NCBI GenBank assembly: GCA_007922195.1
Contig: ML682008.1
Location: 2,034,552 to 2,098,551, forward strand
DNA length: 64,000 nt
Origin: Podocnemis expansa
Taxonomy: Eukaryota; Chordata; Testudines; Podocnemididae
Reading direction: 5' to 3'
Positions 1 through 12,320 of the stretch are shown piece by piece (the first letter of the stretch is position 1; every line of letters begins with the position of its first letter). Below the pieces are notes generated by a model. It did not search any database and was not told the DNA's origin. It saw nothing but the letters and a program-made list of their open reading frames with translations. A program made the position numbers and the translations under genes.

Positions 1-41
1 AGTCCCTGCTTAGAGATCCAAGCCAGGCTCCAGATCAATGT

Positions 42-207
42 CAAAAGGGATAGCTGTGTTAGTCTAGTCCAGTAAAAAAACAACAAGGAGTTGTATGGCA
101 CTTTAAGACTAACAGATTTATTTTTTGCATGAGCTTTCGTGGGAGAGGATCCCACTTCCTCAGATGCTTCGAAGATGGGTGAACTTACAGAAAGGAATGA
201 AATGGGC
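42..207 (-). mobile_element. Hairpin repeat family P, copy 1
   Basis: Interspersed repeat read on the minus strand. It has a hairpin core (GTGGG, short loop, CCCAC, then GAAAGC), an A/T spacer, the phrase TCTGTTAGTCTTAAAGTG, a T-run, and the terminal signature CTAGACTAACACAGCTAT. It matches the plus-strand copy near 34130-34299 almost base for base (about four differences in roughly 165 positions), so this subfamily is young. The match ends at about 207, where a CR1 fragment begins. The class is unproven; a Penelope-like or related non-LTR origin is my inference. Confidence 0.75.
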
Positions 208-535
208 ACTATATTTGCCTTTTTCCAGTCATCCAGGACATCCCCTGATCTTCATGAGTTTTCAGCCATAATGACCAATGGCTCCTCAGTCACATCTGTC
301 ATTTCCTTCAGTGCCTTCAGATACATTGCAACTGATTCAATGGACTTGTGCATGTCCAGTTTTTCTAAAAAGCCTTGAACCTGTTCTTCCAGCACTGAGG
401 ACAGCTCCCCCCCATTCCTCCCCCCCATTCTGTGCTGCCCAATGGAGTAGTCTGGGAGCTGACCTTATCTGTGAAGACAGAGGGAAAAACCTCAGCACTA
501 AGTACCTTTTGTATCTCCTGACAACTTACTAAGTA
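208..535 (-). mobile_element. CR1 LINE fragment (ORF2 part)
   Basis: The minus strand matches the CR1 ORF2 segment between the endonuclease and reverse-transcriptase domains that is also present at about 24490-24770: the phrases for a transition to 'GCACTATATTTGCC', the 'ACTTGTGCATGTCCA' stretch, and the 'GGGAGCTGACC' stretch. Homopolymer C runs and frame breaks near 410-430 show it is dead. The 3' part of the element is missing at the junction with the hairpin repeat. The boundary near 535 is approximate because similarity fades. Confidence 0.75.
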
Positions 536-2610
536 CTCCCTAGATGCTATGCTAAGCTGACCAGAAATGCCTTCCAGTTGGCTTACAATACTCCAGTTCT
601 GTGGCTGGAGTTGCTCGGACAAATTCTGGATCAACCAAGAACATCTACACAGACTGCTCAGTTGAACACAGAAGATCACACCATCAGTATAGACTTAGCC
701 ACATGTACCTAATCCACCGCTGGGTGATAGCTATAGACCTCGAGTAGTTACAATGCTACAAGAGGCCAACATTTGGGCATTCTGCTCATCTACAGAATAG
801 GGTTATAATGATAGAACAAAAGAACATTCCTTTTTCAGAGCAACCGAAGATATTTCCATCTTTCTTGTTTAATTATTCCTTTAGCAATGCAGTAGGCTAA
901 AGCAATGATAAGGCTTCTGGGCAAGGGGTAGTAGCAGCACTGAATATAATAAATGAGTTGGGGTGGAAAAAACTGTAAACGCTCACAAATTTTTCTATCC
1001 ATCCAAATTTTGGCACAGAAGAAAACTGTGAAATTTCCTGGTGCTTTTTGATCAACTATGCAGCTGATAGAAAATTTTTAATCAATGCCCCTTAATTTCA
1101 ATGAAAAAAAGAAAATATTTCTGAATTTTTTCGAGAGTCAAAAATTCTCTGTCGTATAAGAGGATTTACAGCACCACTGAGCTTGAAAGCAACCAAGTGC
1201 CAGCCTCTCCATTGTTTCACTATTGCAATTGACTATTCTATTCAGGTTCTTACATCACCTTATTACCATACTATCAATTTCTAAGCAAGGCAAAGCAAGT
1301 GTGGCACTGACTACAGGAGCCCGAAATAAGACACGGTATTCCATAGGAATTTACTTGCTAAAGACGAGACATTAGTAAAATCTCATTCCCATGCAACGGC
1401 ATAGGCTGCTCTTCCCAAAGGTAGATTTCATTTTACTGTGATAAATATGAGGACGGTGTTGGCACTCTCTGGCATAAATTGTAGATCCCATCAATTATGT
1501 CAAAATGTGTCCCCTTGGTCTGTCTCGACAACATAAGACTGTGAACGCAGCTGTTGTTTTAATGGTACATCTTTGGCCCCAAGTCTAGTATGGGGATGCT
1601 TGACCATGTTAAGTTTTGTTTGCTTCATCAGAGCAGGCTTGAAGCTAGGTGGGTTAAATGGCCAGTTGTACCTCCCTTTGAGAAAGGGATCTTGCAGCCA
1701 CAGAGCAATAAAATGCACATATTGTTCGTATTGCAGAAGTGGACAAGGTATGTCAGTTATGAACCAGGACCCCATTGTGTCAGGTGCTTTAAAGCTACAG
1801 AGGAAAAGGTGGTTCCCTGTTTCACAGATCTTATAATTAAGTATAATTTTACATTTAATATAACAGGATCTACAAGGGCTATTCACCTCCCAACAAATCA
1901 TGTGCTGCTGTTATCCCAGAATTATCCATCAGCTCTTTTTAACACAACATTTCCAAAATACGTTTTCTAGGAATTTTTTGATTGTAAAATACTAGTTAAA
2001 TGAACTCTCAAAAGTAGACAATCAAGAAAGGGATCAGAACAAACAGCCAAAACACATGGGAGGCAAGCAATGGGGGTTTTATTTTTCAATGTACTCGTCT
2101 CCCTCATCACAGTGCCTCTCAGTGGTATGACGTGTGAATCCACTCTACATTTTGTGATCATTCAATTTAGTTTTGGGGCACACTTCAGCTTGCTGTTTGA
2201 TGATTTCCGTCACATCTGGTATATACAGTTTCAACTGCTTATGAATCAAGCTGGTTGCAAACTTCTCAACCAACTGTATTTGGTTGGAAAATTCCTATTC
2301 ATTGAGAAAGCTGCTCAGGTTTTACACAGCATTTCTGGAGAGCAAGAGAGACAGGCCCCTCCATAATACCTACTAGCTTGTGATGTTGGAGCCCCCAAAA
2401 CAGAAGGAAAAGCCTGGTGAGGTTAGCAATAATCTTTCACTCAGGAATGTGTCTTGCTGGGTTCTTGCTGAAAGGGGATGCGGCTTCTTTATACCATGGA
2501 GATCAGTCCGTGATGTTGTCTATATATATGTAGGCCCTGATTCTCAGCTACACAAAAGGGACTTCACTTAAAATGCCCAGCTCTTCTATCATGCTTTATC
2601 TCTGTAGCTC
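536..2610. other. No recognised gene; mostly unique AT-rich DNA
   Basis: No exon, RNA gene or young repeat recognised. Around 1000-1150 there is an AT-rich segment with many AAATTTT-type runs, similar in style to old AT-rich reptile repeats near 5100-5540 and 58300-58550. Open frames at 1500-1970 lie on both strands and resemble no family I know. Confidence 0.5.
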
Positions 2611-2795
2611 CCAAAACCAGTTCAAATGAGGATCAGCATCATACATCCTATTTTACAGATAGGGAAACAGAGGCACAGTGTGTAGAAACATATTGCCCGA
2701 AGTCACCCAAGCAGATAAGTTCACAACTAGGAATAAAGCCCATCTCTCCTGCAATATCAATCTGTGCTCTATCCACTGTACCACACTTGGTCCCC
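2611..2795 (-). mobile_element. MIR/CORE-SINE-like relic
   Basis: The minus strand carries the MIR-type order: a 'tested-in-the-past' body, a loss-of-data-like central part, then the signature reading TTTCCCTATCTGTAAAAT near 2650-2670. On the plus strand this reads as 'TTTTACAGATAGGGAAAC' followed by AGGCACAG. It is strongly diverged and has no visible target duplication, as expected for an ancient amniote SINE. Confidence 0.65.
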
Positions 2796-3644
2796 AATCT
2801 AACAATGTGAAAGCATCCTGAAGTGGAAGTAGCCCACATTAATATGCATTTTAAGGCCCCTTGATATACTTAGGGCAGTACAAAACAGTCTTAGTGTAAA
2901 TCAAAATGAAGCCCATAGGATCTAAAGAGTGATTTAATGACAGAAACAGGATTGTTGGTGTGATACTAAATTATAAGAAGCCATGCCTTTAGTCTTTCTC
3001 TACCACTCAGCAACCTCAGATGCTTTCTCTTTCGCTGTTGCTATTCTTTGAAAGCTGCAGCTGCCAGCCTGAAGTGCTTGTTTTCTTTTCCAACATGCAT
3101 TTCAGGGCTATAGTACAAGCTTAGACTTCACAGGACAGAAGTGCTTGAACTAACTCTGGATCCCAGCCAAGAGCTGGAATCCCAGTCCAATAAAGATGCA
3201 TTTGTTTGATAGGAAGGTGATTTGGTTTGATGGTGTAAGGTTCTGTAAATCAGCATCTGTTAATAAACTGCATTTATATAACCCTGCAAATGAAAGAGGC
3301 ATTTTATTCAGCCTCGCGAGAGCCAACACATAGATCAAGGCTTCTTTACCATGTGGCTTTGGGTTGTATGACAAATGGATACGTAATTAATATCTCAGGC
3401 CTAATTCTCAATTACCTAACGCTGCCTTACATTGCTCTGACAGCAAAAAAGGGGGTTTGAAATGGATACAGTCCAAATATATGTCCATTTACTCCAACTC
3501 TAAGGTTCCTTTATAATGCTGGAGAGGTTACAGTCGGTTACTATAAAGAAGAATCAGACACCAAAGGTACAATTTTCATAAGTGCCTAATTGACCAAGGA
3601 GCCTACATCCCGGCCTAGTTGGTAGACAATTAAACTGGGACATA
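2796..3644. other. No recognised gene
   Basis: Complex, moderately AT-rich sequence without a recognised repeat or gene. The short open frame at 3150-3374 has no recognisable product. Confidence 0.5.
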
Positions 3645-3775
3645 GAAGACTTAATTTCTCTTCACAGTTCTGCCACTGGATGGCAGTCCTTGGGCAAGTA
3701 GTGTCAGCGCATCATGCCTCAGTTTATCTATCTGTAAAATGGGTGTAAAGATACTGACAGCCTTTTATGGCTACT
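3645..3775 (+). mobile_element. MIR/CORE-SINE-like relic
   Basis: Plus-strand sequence follows the MIR pattern: TTCTGCCACTGGATGG, CCTTGGGCAAGTAG, then GCCTCAGTTTATCTATCTG and TAAAATGGG. These are the standard 'gggcaagt...cctcagttt...tgtaaaatggg' blocks of an old tRNA-derived SINE. Confidence 0.7.
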
Positions 3776-4133
3776 GATGAAAAGAGCTAGCTGTCATTAT
3801 CAGTGCCTCCTCCCATTGACTTTCAAAGAGTATTAGCTGCTTAAGTTGTATTTAAAATGTTATTTAGGGCTCATCTATACTGAGTTATTGCACAGCAAGC
3901 CAAGGCATGAATCTAAGCACACGAATTTGTTTTGCACTCATTTGTTATGTGGACACTGCTGCCACATGGTAAAACTCCCTTATTCTCCTCAATCACCTAG
4001 GTGCTTTGGAAAATGATACCATTAATCTTGAATTCTGAGCACACAGCATTATTACACAAACAATAAAGGCACATTCTTAGTTGCATGAGGATTTCCACAA
4101 TTGTTTCTTAAAGGTTTTATAATTTCAATTTCA

Positions 4134-4337
4134 CTTTAGGCCAGGGGTCTCAAACTCAAATCACCACAAGGGCCACATTAGGACTAGTACGTTAGCCCAA
4201 GGGTCGCACCACTGAAACCTTTTCATACAATGATATTGTAAATATTGACAATAATAACATCATTGTGGGCTGCAGGAAATAACTGTAGGGGTCGCATGCA
4301 GCCTGTGGGCTGCAAGTTTGAGACTGCTGCTTTAGAC
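4134..4337. mobile_element. hAT-type MITE (CAGGGGTCTCAAAC family), copy 1
   Basis: The element proper spans 4142-4329. Its ends are inverted: CAGGGGTCTCAAACTC on the left and a matching GTTTGAGACTGCTG on the right. It is flanked by 8-bp duplications CTTTAGGC and CTTTAGAC with one mismatch. An 8-bp TSD and CAG-type termini are diagnostic of the hAT superfamily. There is no coding capacity at 188 bp. Three further copies lie at 7750, 42098 and 45624. Confidence 0.9.
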
Positions 4338-5094
4338 CCTATAGGTGAATGATTGACTTAAATGTTGGTAGCCTTCAAGTGTTCTTCCATGATAATGCTT
4401 GAACATTTCTTTCTTTCTTTGAAGAAATATTTAAAGATCAAAACTCTCAAGAATTTAACTTGCACGATATAACTGGCTCAAGAATCAAACCTCCTGAATT
4501 TGTTTAAGATTAAATACAAATCAGCAAGCTAACAACATGAGAGGTGCCATGGCCTATTTTTTTTTACCTCATAGTAAATTCGAGAAAAAAAATTCAAAAT
4601 ATGATGTATCTTTGTAATGCAGCTAAAACGTACCACTACAATATCATGTAATTTGTAATAAGATTTACTAAGTCTAATTACCATGCACTTTTCATACCCC
4701 CAGAAACTGTGAAGTGTAAAGATTTATTAAGCATGCTGAATTTTAAATGTGTCAAGACTAGAACTGTGTAAAACGTTTCAGTTAGCCTTCACAGGAACTC
4801 ACACAGACCTTTTCTTTCATTTTCTTCTGCTTGGATTCAAGTCTCAGTTTTGCTTTGTGCTCCAGGTTTAACTGAAGCCCAACTCTCAAAGCACAACTCA
4901 TTGAAAACCACCTGGAGTGAAATCCTGGTCTCAGTGAAATCAAAGGCAAAATTCCCCTTCACTTCTTTAGGGCCAGGATTTTGTCCCCCTGTCTCTTCTA
5001 CTTTCACTTCAGTCTCACGAGAAATTTCAAACTTCCCTTGATTTTGACACAAACCAATGAATGGAGAAATAAGATTTAGACTGAATTAATGTTG
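4338..5094. other. No recognised gene; short old repeat remnant
   Basis: No gene seen. At about 4912-4980 the sequence has the imperfect inverted phrase GAAATCCTGG ... CCAGGATTT, a pattern common in old reptile interspersed repeats. The two open frames at 4837-5052 lie on opposite strands over the same DNA and are not supported as genes. Confidence 0.45.
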
Positions 5095-5099
5095 TTTGC

Positions 5100-5540
5100 A
5101 AGGAGAGCTGGTCAAAAACTTTCCAACAAAACATTTTCCCATTGGCAAATGCTGTTTCATAAAAACTGAAATTACCCATGAGAATATGTTACTTTCAATG
5201 GCATTTTGTTTAATTTTTTTAAAGTGTTTCAGTAAGGTCTTATCAGAATGAAACCTTCTGACTTTTTTCTACTCCAAAAGAACTTTTTGATTTGATATAT
5301 ATTTCTTTTGTATTGCATTGCAAATTAGAATATTTTAAAAACCTAAAGTCAAAGTTGGAACAAATTGTTTTGATTTTTCTCAAAACTAAACTTTTTGACT
5401 AGCTCCAAATGAACAACTTTCAAAATTTTCATTTCCCAGGAAACTTCAATGTTTTTCATGCTGATCTGGAACAAAAACAAATCTTGAAATGTCAGAATTT
5501 TCTACCAAATGGAAATTATTAATTTTGACTAGCCCTAATA
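5100..5540. mobile_element. AT-rich inverted-terminal repeat element
   Basis: The left end reads AGAGCTGGTCAAAAACTTTCC. The right end, reversed, reads AGGGCTAGTCAAAATT. This gives imperfect terminal inverted repeats of about 14 bp around an interior made almost wholly of AAATTTT-like runs. I could not find a convincing target duplication, so the superfamily is left open. Similar interior texture occurs near 1000-1150, 35400-35760 and 58300-58550. Confidence 0.5.
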
Positions 5541-7325
5541 TGGCACCCAGTGTGGGCCTGGTAGTTTATAAATGTAAGGACAATATCCCTGCCCTGAAAA
5601 ACTTCCAGTTTTAAAAGAAAGATAAGGAATATGTGGGATGCTCAGGAGACATGTGGCTGCACAGTGTTACAAGGAACCTGTCTTGTTAACTCCATGATTG
5701 TTTCTTTTTCTGAATGGTCACTAATTAAGGTGACCTCTTCCAGAGGGGAGGTCTTGAGTTTACAGGCTGGGGGGTGTGAGGGTGAATTTTAATGGGGTAT
5801 TTGGAGGAAGAAAGATGTCACATTAGGATAGGCACTTATTTACAAACATGGTGAACTTCATGGAGGAAGATACCAATATGGACAGTGACAGAAGGTATTG
5901 GAGGTCATGGTTAGCTTGAATTATGCCTAAAACAGCTTGAGCCTTGCCTCATGTTTGTCTAAAACTGGCCTCAGATTTGCAGTATTTAGCTTGAAATTTA
6001 CCATTGTGCAAATATCAGCAACTCTTACCCACCCACACATTCCCCCTTCCCCCCAAATAGATAGGGCTCTGAAACGCTTTTTTTAATTCTCACTTTTTTT
6101 TCAAACGGACCTGCCCTTTTTTTAAAAATTGGCCAGCAAATGAAAAAATTAATTATTGGAACATTTTCTGCTTGCATAGGCCCACATTAGTCTGCCATTT
6201 TAATCTCCTTATGTCTTGGGTATTATTTTGGAAGGTGCTGAGTATCATCCTGATTTCAGAGCTAATTGAGATAGCTCAACACCTTGCAGAATAATCACTA
6301 TGTGAGGAAAGCCACACAGAACAGGTGATGTAATATTCCCAACATGTTCCTCACAGGGAAGATCCCAGAGCTACACAGCTTTTCCCAGTATTCCCCAGAG
6401 AGCTTGTAATTTTTACTCCACACAGCCATGCCAAAGTTCTTCACAGGGAATATATCTTTCATTTTCTCATGCTTGAGAGTTACAGCCTTAACAGTCTCTC
6501 TGGGTTGTGTCTTAGATCTTGCCAGGCTGAGGGTACTTGACTACTTGTCTCTACAGAAGCTTCTCCATGAGTACGTAGTCCAGCTCATGGAAAAATTCGG
6601 AGCCACAGGCTAATTGCCTGAGTTCGGACTTAATGAGATGACTGGGTCTGAAGGTGGAACTTGCCACACAAATTGGGAGAACTTGGGCCAGATCCTCAAT
6701 CAGTGTAAATCAGAGCAACTACACTGACTTCAGTAGTAAATATTTAAATGTTAACATAAATCTAGACGCAAATTTCAGATGGCAAAATCCTACTGAACGG
6801 AGGACTGTAAACTTTCTGCCTAAGCTTTTAGCAAATCTCTTCCAGACTTTTCTTCTGAAATAGTTGTGACCCACATGTTCTCTCCTCTGATGCAGAAATA
6901 TGCAGAGGGGAACAAAATAAACAGAAAAACTCTGTGGACCTAGAAACATGGCGTCCCTTGTATATCCCCTGCAGGCTGTCATTAGCAGTCATGGCATGAA
7001 GCTGAGCCCCAGCACAGCCATCTCAGCCTTCATTGAACAGGTGCTGATGTGAAGAAATGGATGTTCTTGTAAATCTTCTTGGGAATTTGCCAGTATAGAT
7101 TCCAGTGCATTGAAATAGAGAAGCATGTGCCTAACTTTAGCCATACTGGTGTTACTGGGACAATGCATGTGCTTAAAGATAGGCATATGATTAAGCACCA
7201 TACTCAGACCAGACCTTTCACTGTACAGTTTTCTCCTGCATTTAAAACCCTGTGCAAAAATCACAGACCCTGTCTCCATTGGGTGCCTCTATATTTCCAA
7301 TAATGCTGAGCACTTGTCTATGTAT
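5541..7325. other. No recognised gene; short palindromic repeat at about 6677-6730
   Basis: No exon or RNA gene seen. At 6677-6730 the phrase CCAGATCCTCAATCAGTGTAA, followed by an inverted-looking ACTGACTTCAGT, matches a short reptile repeat motif that also appears near 40500-40630 and 63121-63195. Open frames at 6428-7303 are short, overlap on both strands and resemble no known protein. Confidence 0.45.
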
Positions 7326-7545
7326 GCAGTGTTGTAGTCATGTCAGTCCCAGAATATTAGATAGGCAAGGTGGGTGAGGTGTTATCTTTTACTGACCTGC
7401 TTCTGTTAGTGAGAGAGATGCTTTCAAGCTGAGATGGGGTTCTTCTTCAGCTTTGAGTAAGCTTGAAAGCTTTTCTGTCTCACCAAGAGAAGTGGGTCCA
7501 AAAAAAGATATCACTTCACCCATCTTTTCTCTCTAAGCTAGGGCT
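7326..7545. mobile_element. Hairpin repeat family Q, copy 1
   Basis: Starts with TGTAGTCATGTCAGTCCCAG and runs through AAGGTGGGTGAGGTGTTATC to a centre near 7440. The same phrases then return on the other strand: AGATATCACTTCACCCATCTT and TCTCTCTAA. The whole unit is therefore a large imperfect palindrome with arms of about 90 bp. A second copy is at 55396-55592. The terminal phrase resembles that of family P. Confidence 0.7.
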
Positions 7546-7561
7546 TTACATCAGTAGATCC

Positions 7562-7692
7562 CAATGCACTTAATGAAGGGTGGTGTCATTATCCCCATTT
7601 TACAGGTAGAAAAACAAAGGTACAGAGAGGAAACATGACTTGGTCTAGCTCACCCAGTAGGTTAGTGGTAGAGTTGAGACTAGAACGGGAGG
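7562..7692 (-). mobile_element. MIR/CORE-SINE-like relic
   Basis: The plus strand reads CATTATCCCCATTTTACAGG, then AGAGAGGAAACATGACTTGG and GTGGTAGAGTTGAGACTAGA. This is the reverse complement of the conserved MIR order. The same block is often found beside other repeats in reptiles. Confidence 0.7.
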
Positions 7693-7741
7693 CTCCCAGG
7701 CCACCACGCCTGTAGGCATGAAAGGCTGGCTTCCTGCAAGG

Positions 7742-7933
7742 TGCTAAGCCAGGGGTCTCAAACACATGGCCTGGGGGCTGCATGCAGCCCCTAAAGCTCT
7801 TTCCTGCAGCCCATAACAACACTAACGTTATCAATATTTGCAATATCATTATATGAAAGGTTTCAGTGGTGCTGCCCTCAGGCTAATGCACTAGTCCTCA
7901 CGGTGATTTGAGTTTGCGACCCCTGTGCTAAAC
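7742..7933. mobile_element. hAT-type MITE (CAGGGGTCTCAAAC family), copy 2
   Basis: Element 7750-7925, with left end CAGGGGTCTCAAACAC and right end GAGTTTGCGACCCCTG. Flanking 8-bp duplications are TGCTAAGC and TGCTAAAC (one mismatch). The interior contains TTTGCAATATCATTATATGA, shared with the copies at 42098 and 45624. Confidence 0.92.
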
Positions 7934-8695
7934 ACTCTCCTCACCCATTGATTTCAACAGGTGTTCAGATTATTTAGTTTGTACATTTTTTCACTATACA
8001 AATATACAATGTTTAGCACAACAGTACTCTGCTCCCTGACTCAGGCTCCTAGGAGCCACAGCAACACAAATCATAACAATAAAGGGTGTTCAAACTTTTT
8101 AGAATGTTATCTCCATCTATTGTATCCAGCATATAATATTGTAAAGTCAGGAATTCATTAGGCTCCACACTAAGTGTTGGAAATGCCTAGTGGGATTAAC
8201 CTTCAAAAACTAATTACTGAAAAGATCAGCAAATGGCAGCCTGCATCACTACTGTATAACAACTTGCCAGAGCTCTGACATCAGGAGTTGGAGACAGTGA
8301 TGAAAGATTTCAAGACATATGGCTGTATGTATAAATCATATTATACAGCTATTGAACTAAAAGGTTGTTTGTTCTAATTTACACCATTTTTATGGAGAAG
8401 TTAATTTAATTGTGGGAAGCCTTTTATAGAAGTTTATCCTGTATCATAAACGTCTTCTCTGCTGTATTTAACCCCGAAATGGCTAAAGCCATAAAAATCA
8501 TAACTGAAATAGGGTGTAGTTGAGTTGGCCCCATCTCTTCAAAGGAAGGACTGAAAAACATAGCAGACTTTATAACTGAGCTAAAGACACAGGACAAATT
8601 CTCCACTGGCATAAATACATGAAACTCCATTGAGGTTGCAACTGTTTCACCAAAACTTGAATGAGAAACGTAAAGAGTCCCTTTAAAATGTAATA
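7934..8695. other. No recognised gene
   Basis: AT-rich sequence with no recognised repeat. The 149-aa open frame at 8424-8873 on the minus strand runs into the GC-rich interior of the adjacent hAT element and is not supported as a gene. Confidence 0.5.
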
Positions 8696-9242
8696 GGCTA
8701 AGGCAGTGGCTTCCAGTCTGTGACCCAGGGGCCAAAAGTGGCTTCCAGGTGCTTTCAAAGTGGCCCTCGGCTCCTCTCCTGCCAGCAGCCGAAGGGAGCT
8801 GCTGCCTAAGGACCCAGGTGGAGCGTGTTTCCGCAGGGCTACAAGACCAGGGCAGGTTCCTTGCTGCAGGCAAGGGGATGGGACATCAACACTTCCCTCC
8901 ATCTGCCTGTACCAGATGGCATCGCAAACTGCCCCCTAGGCAGTAGGGTCCCTGATGGAGCCAGGGGGAAGAAAAAACTGATCTTCCATCCCCATGGCTG
9001 CAGAAAGGAGCCACCGCCTAGGGACACTGGCGGAGCACTCAAGCCTACAGAATGCATGCGGTTTCCCTGCTGCAGCCAAAGAGATGTGAGAGAAGCAAAA
9101 AGGCTGCCTCCTCACTGAACTCCTTTTGTCTGGCTGCCGTGGGGGGTGAGGGCCTGCTGGCAGAGACTGGTGGCCCTTCAGGAATTTAAAAATGTTATCT
9201 GTGGCCCTTCAGCCTACAAGGTTGAGAATCACTTTGCTAAGG
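8696..9242. mobile_element. hAT-type element with GC-rich interior
   Basis: Element 8704-9234. The left end CAGTGGCTTCCAG and the right end GGTTGAGAATCACTT are inverted copies of a CAGTGGTTCTCAACC-type terminus. Flanking 8-bp duplications are GGCTAAGG and TGCTAAGG (one mismatch). The interior (about 8750-9150) is GC-rich and open in several frames on both strands, which explains the overlapping open frames here. No transposase motif is visible, so the element is non-autonomous. Confidence 0.85.
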
Positions 9243-11080
9243 TGACTTGCTATGGAAGAAATCTGTGGAAGAGCTCTTAACTGATTGCATGACTCTTATC
9301 CACAAGAACATTCTTTTGCTTCATGCTTTTGCTAGATCTGTGGTGCAGTTCCTTCACAAAAACACCTGTGATTTACAAAAGCATGCAGATCATGTTAGAA
9401 TCCCCTTCCCAGATTATTTACACAAATGTTAATTTCAGACCAACCATATCCAAGCTGGTAAACATCCACATTGTCAAAGATTTAGAGAATCTTACACAAT
9501 GGAGACCCACCTTCCTCTTAGTGAAAGACCATAAATTCCTCACCAAGGTGTAATTGCTAAATACCACTATGATTATTATTTATTTTCTATTTTATAGTAG
9601 TGTCAAGAAAAACCTATTGCATTAGACATTGTGCATACAGATAGTAATGATCAGACCCTAAACACCTACTGCCTAAATACATAAGGGAGACAAAGGGAGC
9701 ATGGAAGTTTTATTATCACTGTTTAATGAATGAGAAACTGAGGCACAGAGCGGTTAAATCTTATTCTTGTGATGTCTGTTAAGCCATCATAAAGAGCTCT
9801 GTGCTAGCCTGAGTGAGTCTCAGGCCAGGCAAGACAGTGAAGGACCAATCTACAGTCACTCTCTTCCTGTTCTTTATTTTCTCACCCAATATCTACTCCT
9901 AACACATCAAAACAAACTTCTTCCAGTCTCTGGACACAAATATTTTAAGTCTTCCTTGGTGAGAAAACAAATAAAAAGAAGAATCAACCCCAAATTTCCT
10001 CATGCTAGCAAGGAAATCAAAATTTCCCATACATTTTCAGACAGCCTACATAAAATATCTAACAGACTAGATATTAATCTTCAAATATTTTTGGAAAGCA
10101 TGAACATTGTAAAATATAGGGATAAAAAAATAAAGGGATAGAAATGCAGGTAACTGTCACACATTACAGTCCGGTTTATGCTCTTATTGGTACAACTGGG
10201 CAAATAACTGTCTTTGGTTCACTGCAACTTTTGAAAAACTGATAAAAGTTTGGCCCTAACCAAAACAAAAAATGTGCTGGAAATCTCAGTGAATCACTAT
10301 AGACCATTATGTGTTGAGCAAAATGTTTAGTTAGGACTGAATTATTTTCTTTCTGGGCAATGTTAAAGAGATAGAGTCAAAGAAGCAAGGACAGGGATCT
10401 AAGCTGAACAATTTTTTAAGAACATGGCCAAACCTATTCAATAAATTGGTCCCAAATTTGCAAAAAAAACAAAAATCAGATTAATTTAAACTGCATGTTT
10501 AGAATGTACTTCTCTGAAAAGTGTATGCAGTTTTAACTATCAGAGGTTAACCACACCCACATTAATAAAAATGAGAGCACATATCTTTTTGCAAAATAGA
10601 AGTACAATTAAATGAGCCTGAATTTTTGATCCTTCAGCTCCCAGGCCTTGACTTCACTATATCTTCAGTGAGTATTCAATAGAAATCAGAGCACTTAATT
10701 ACTTTTCAGATACCCCCCTGCCCCCTCAAAAAAAAAGTACTATTGAATTTCACCTTCAGTTTAAGGTTCCCCCAAATGCCATTCCATTTTAATTAAAATG
10801 AACTTGTTTTTCATTTAGTGGTTACTTTAGCTTGATTTTTTCATTATTCTTAGAGCTGAATAAAGATGCTAATTGAGCACTAGTTTGTAATAACAGATGA
10901 CAGCCCCCAAGGGCCAATTCTGCAAACTAATTGCATATGGATAGAGAACAAACCATACGCTAGCTTGCGAAAACCAAGCCCTGCCACCAGAAGTGATCAC
11001 CTGTATTCATAGCATCTTGATTTCAGACAACCAAGTGGTTTCTACTGTGACAATCTTGTTATTCAGGCACTGCACACGAA
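9243..11080. other. No recognised gene; small MIR relic at about 9705-9775
   Basis: No exon or RNA gene seen. At 9705-9775 the minus strand carries a short MIR-like piece (plus-strand reading GAGAAACTGAGGCACAGAG). The rest, including AT-rich sequence around 10300-10900, is unique by eye. Confidence 0.5.
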
Positions 11081-11317
11081 GGGCTTGTATACAAGTACAG
11101 GACTGTAGCATATCTAGTAAAGTTCATCTATCCCAGTAGTGAGAGCTCTCCCAAGGGCATAAAAAAAAATAAGTTGGTGAGAGAAAGCTCACCAGCCAAC
11201 ATAGTGCTGTCCACATCAGTGTGTGTTGGTGTAACTTGCATCACTCAAGGGAGTGGTTTATTTATACCCTGGAGCGACATAAATTATGCTGGTACCAGCT
11301 GTAGAAAAGACATAGCC
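11081..11317. mobile_element. MITE-like element, GGGCTTGT...ACATAGCC termini
   Basis: The left end GGGCTTGTATAC and the right end GACATAGCC (reversed GGCTATGTC) fit the same terminus group as the elements at 13346, 28162 and others. The interior carries an inverted pair around GAGAGCTCTCCCAAGGGCAT and GGTGTAACTTGCATCACTCA, a layout common in turtle MITEs. The flanking trinucleotides are GAA and TAA, so the 3-bp duplication is imperfect or mutated. No TTCGAA palindromes are present in this one. Confidence 0.65.
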
Positions 11318-12320
11318 TAACATTTTTCCAATTCCTATTGTTCACTTTGACCCAATGAAGTCAACGGAAATCTTGGAATGGACTTCCTCGTTAGTAAACC
11401 TCATATTTCTGCTAGGCGTATGCTACCTTATCCTGTCTCAGAAACTAAAGGACGCCAGTAGGTCTAGTAGCTGCCTGCTTGTGTGTGGGGGAAAGGGGAT
11501 GTTACCTCTGTCACTTGACTGTTTTATACCCTACGGGCTACAGCCTATGCCCTACAGAGATCTTTGAAATCTCAGTAAGCATTAAAGTTTCCCTTTGGGA
11601 GCATATACATAAAAATGTTTAATAAAAGCAAGTGGTCACCAGATTTTTCACTTTCCTGTCTGATATTAGGAAAGGATTTGAGCTATCTTTATCTGCCCTT
11701 TAATGGAGATTTGCTGTTGGGAATGAGGCGAAGACAGGATCAGTAGGTGAGGCAGCTTCTTCAAGGACCACAGGCGAATGACCTCTGGAGTACTATAGTC
11801 TGGGAACCTCCAACTCAGCAATTGCTTCTCAGAAAACGTTGCCTCTTGAGACAGTCAAAATAGGTGATTCATTGTCACCGTAACATGCATTGAAGCTGGG
11901 AAGATCCATTCATGCTCTCTTCTCAGTTGTGTCCTCAGCCTAGCAGCTGATAGGGGTTGGGTTTGGGTAGAAATTGTCACACTGAGTCTATTCTAATGGA
12001 AGATACCTCTTCTCTACAGTGATGCTGATGCTGCCAGGCAGATAGTGGCTCTAGGATGGCTTTGGATGAGTGGAATAGTGCAAAAGTAGCCCTTACACAT
12101 GACACGGGAAGATTACTTCTAATTAATAGTTTGATTGGCTCATTTTGTGCCACGATTCCACAAACATTTAAGCATAAGCAAAGTTTCATTTATGTGAGCA
12201 AAATTAAGCACATACCCGCTCACCCAATCAGGAAGTCGACTTGCAACACCACACCGACAATCAGGTCACACCAGTTCAAAGAGAAGGGATTCAAACGACG
12301 ATAAACAAATTATTTTACAT
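11318..12320. other. No recognised gene
   Basis: No repeat or gene recognised. Open frames at 11355-11567 and 11977-12304 are short and overlap on opposite strands. Confidence 0.5.

Noticed and set aside
1500..1970. Overlapping open frames of 126 and 133 codons on opposite strands
   Set aside because: Neither resembles a known protein, no splice context is evident, and the overlap on both strands points to chance.
4142..4329. Long stem-loop as a structured ncRNA
   Set aside because: The 8-bp duplications and matching copies elsewhere show that it is a hAT MITE.
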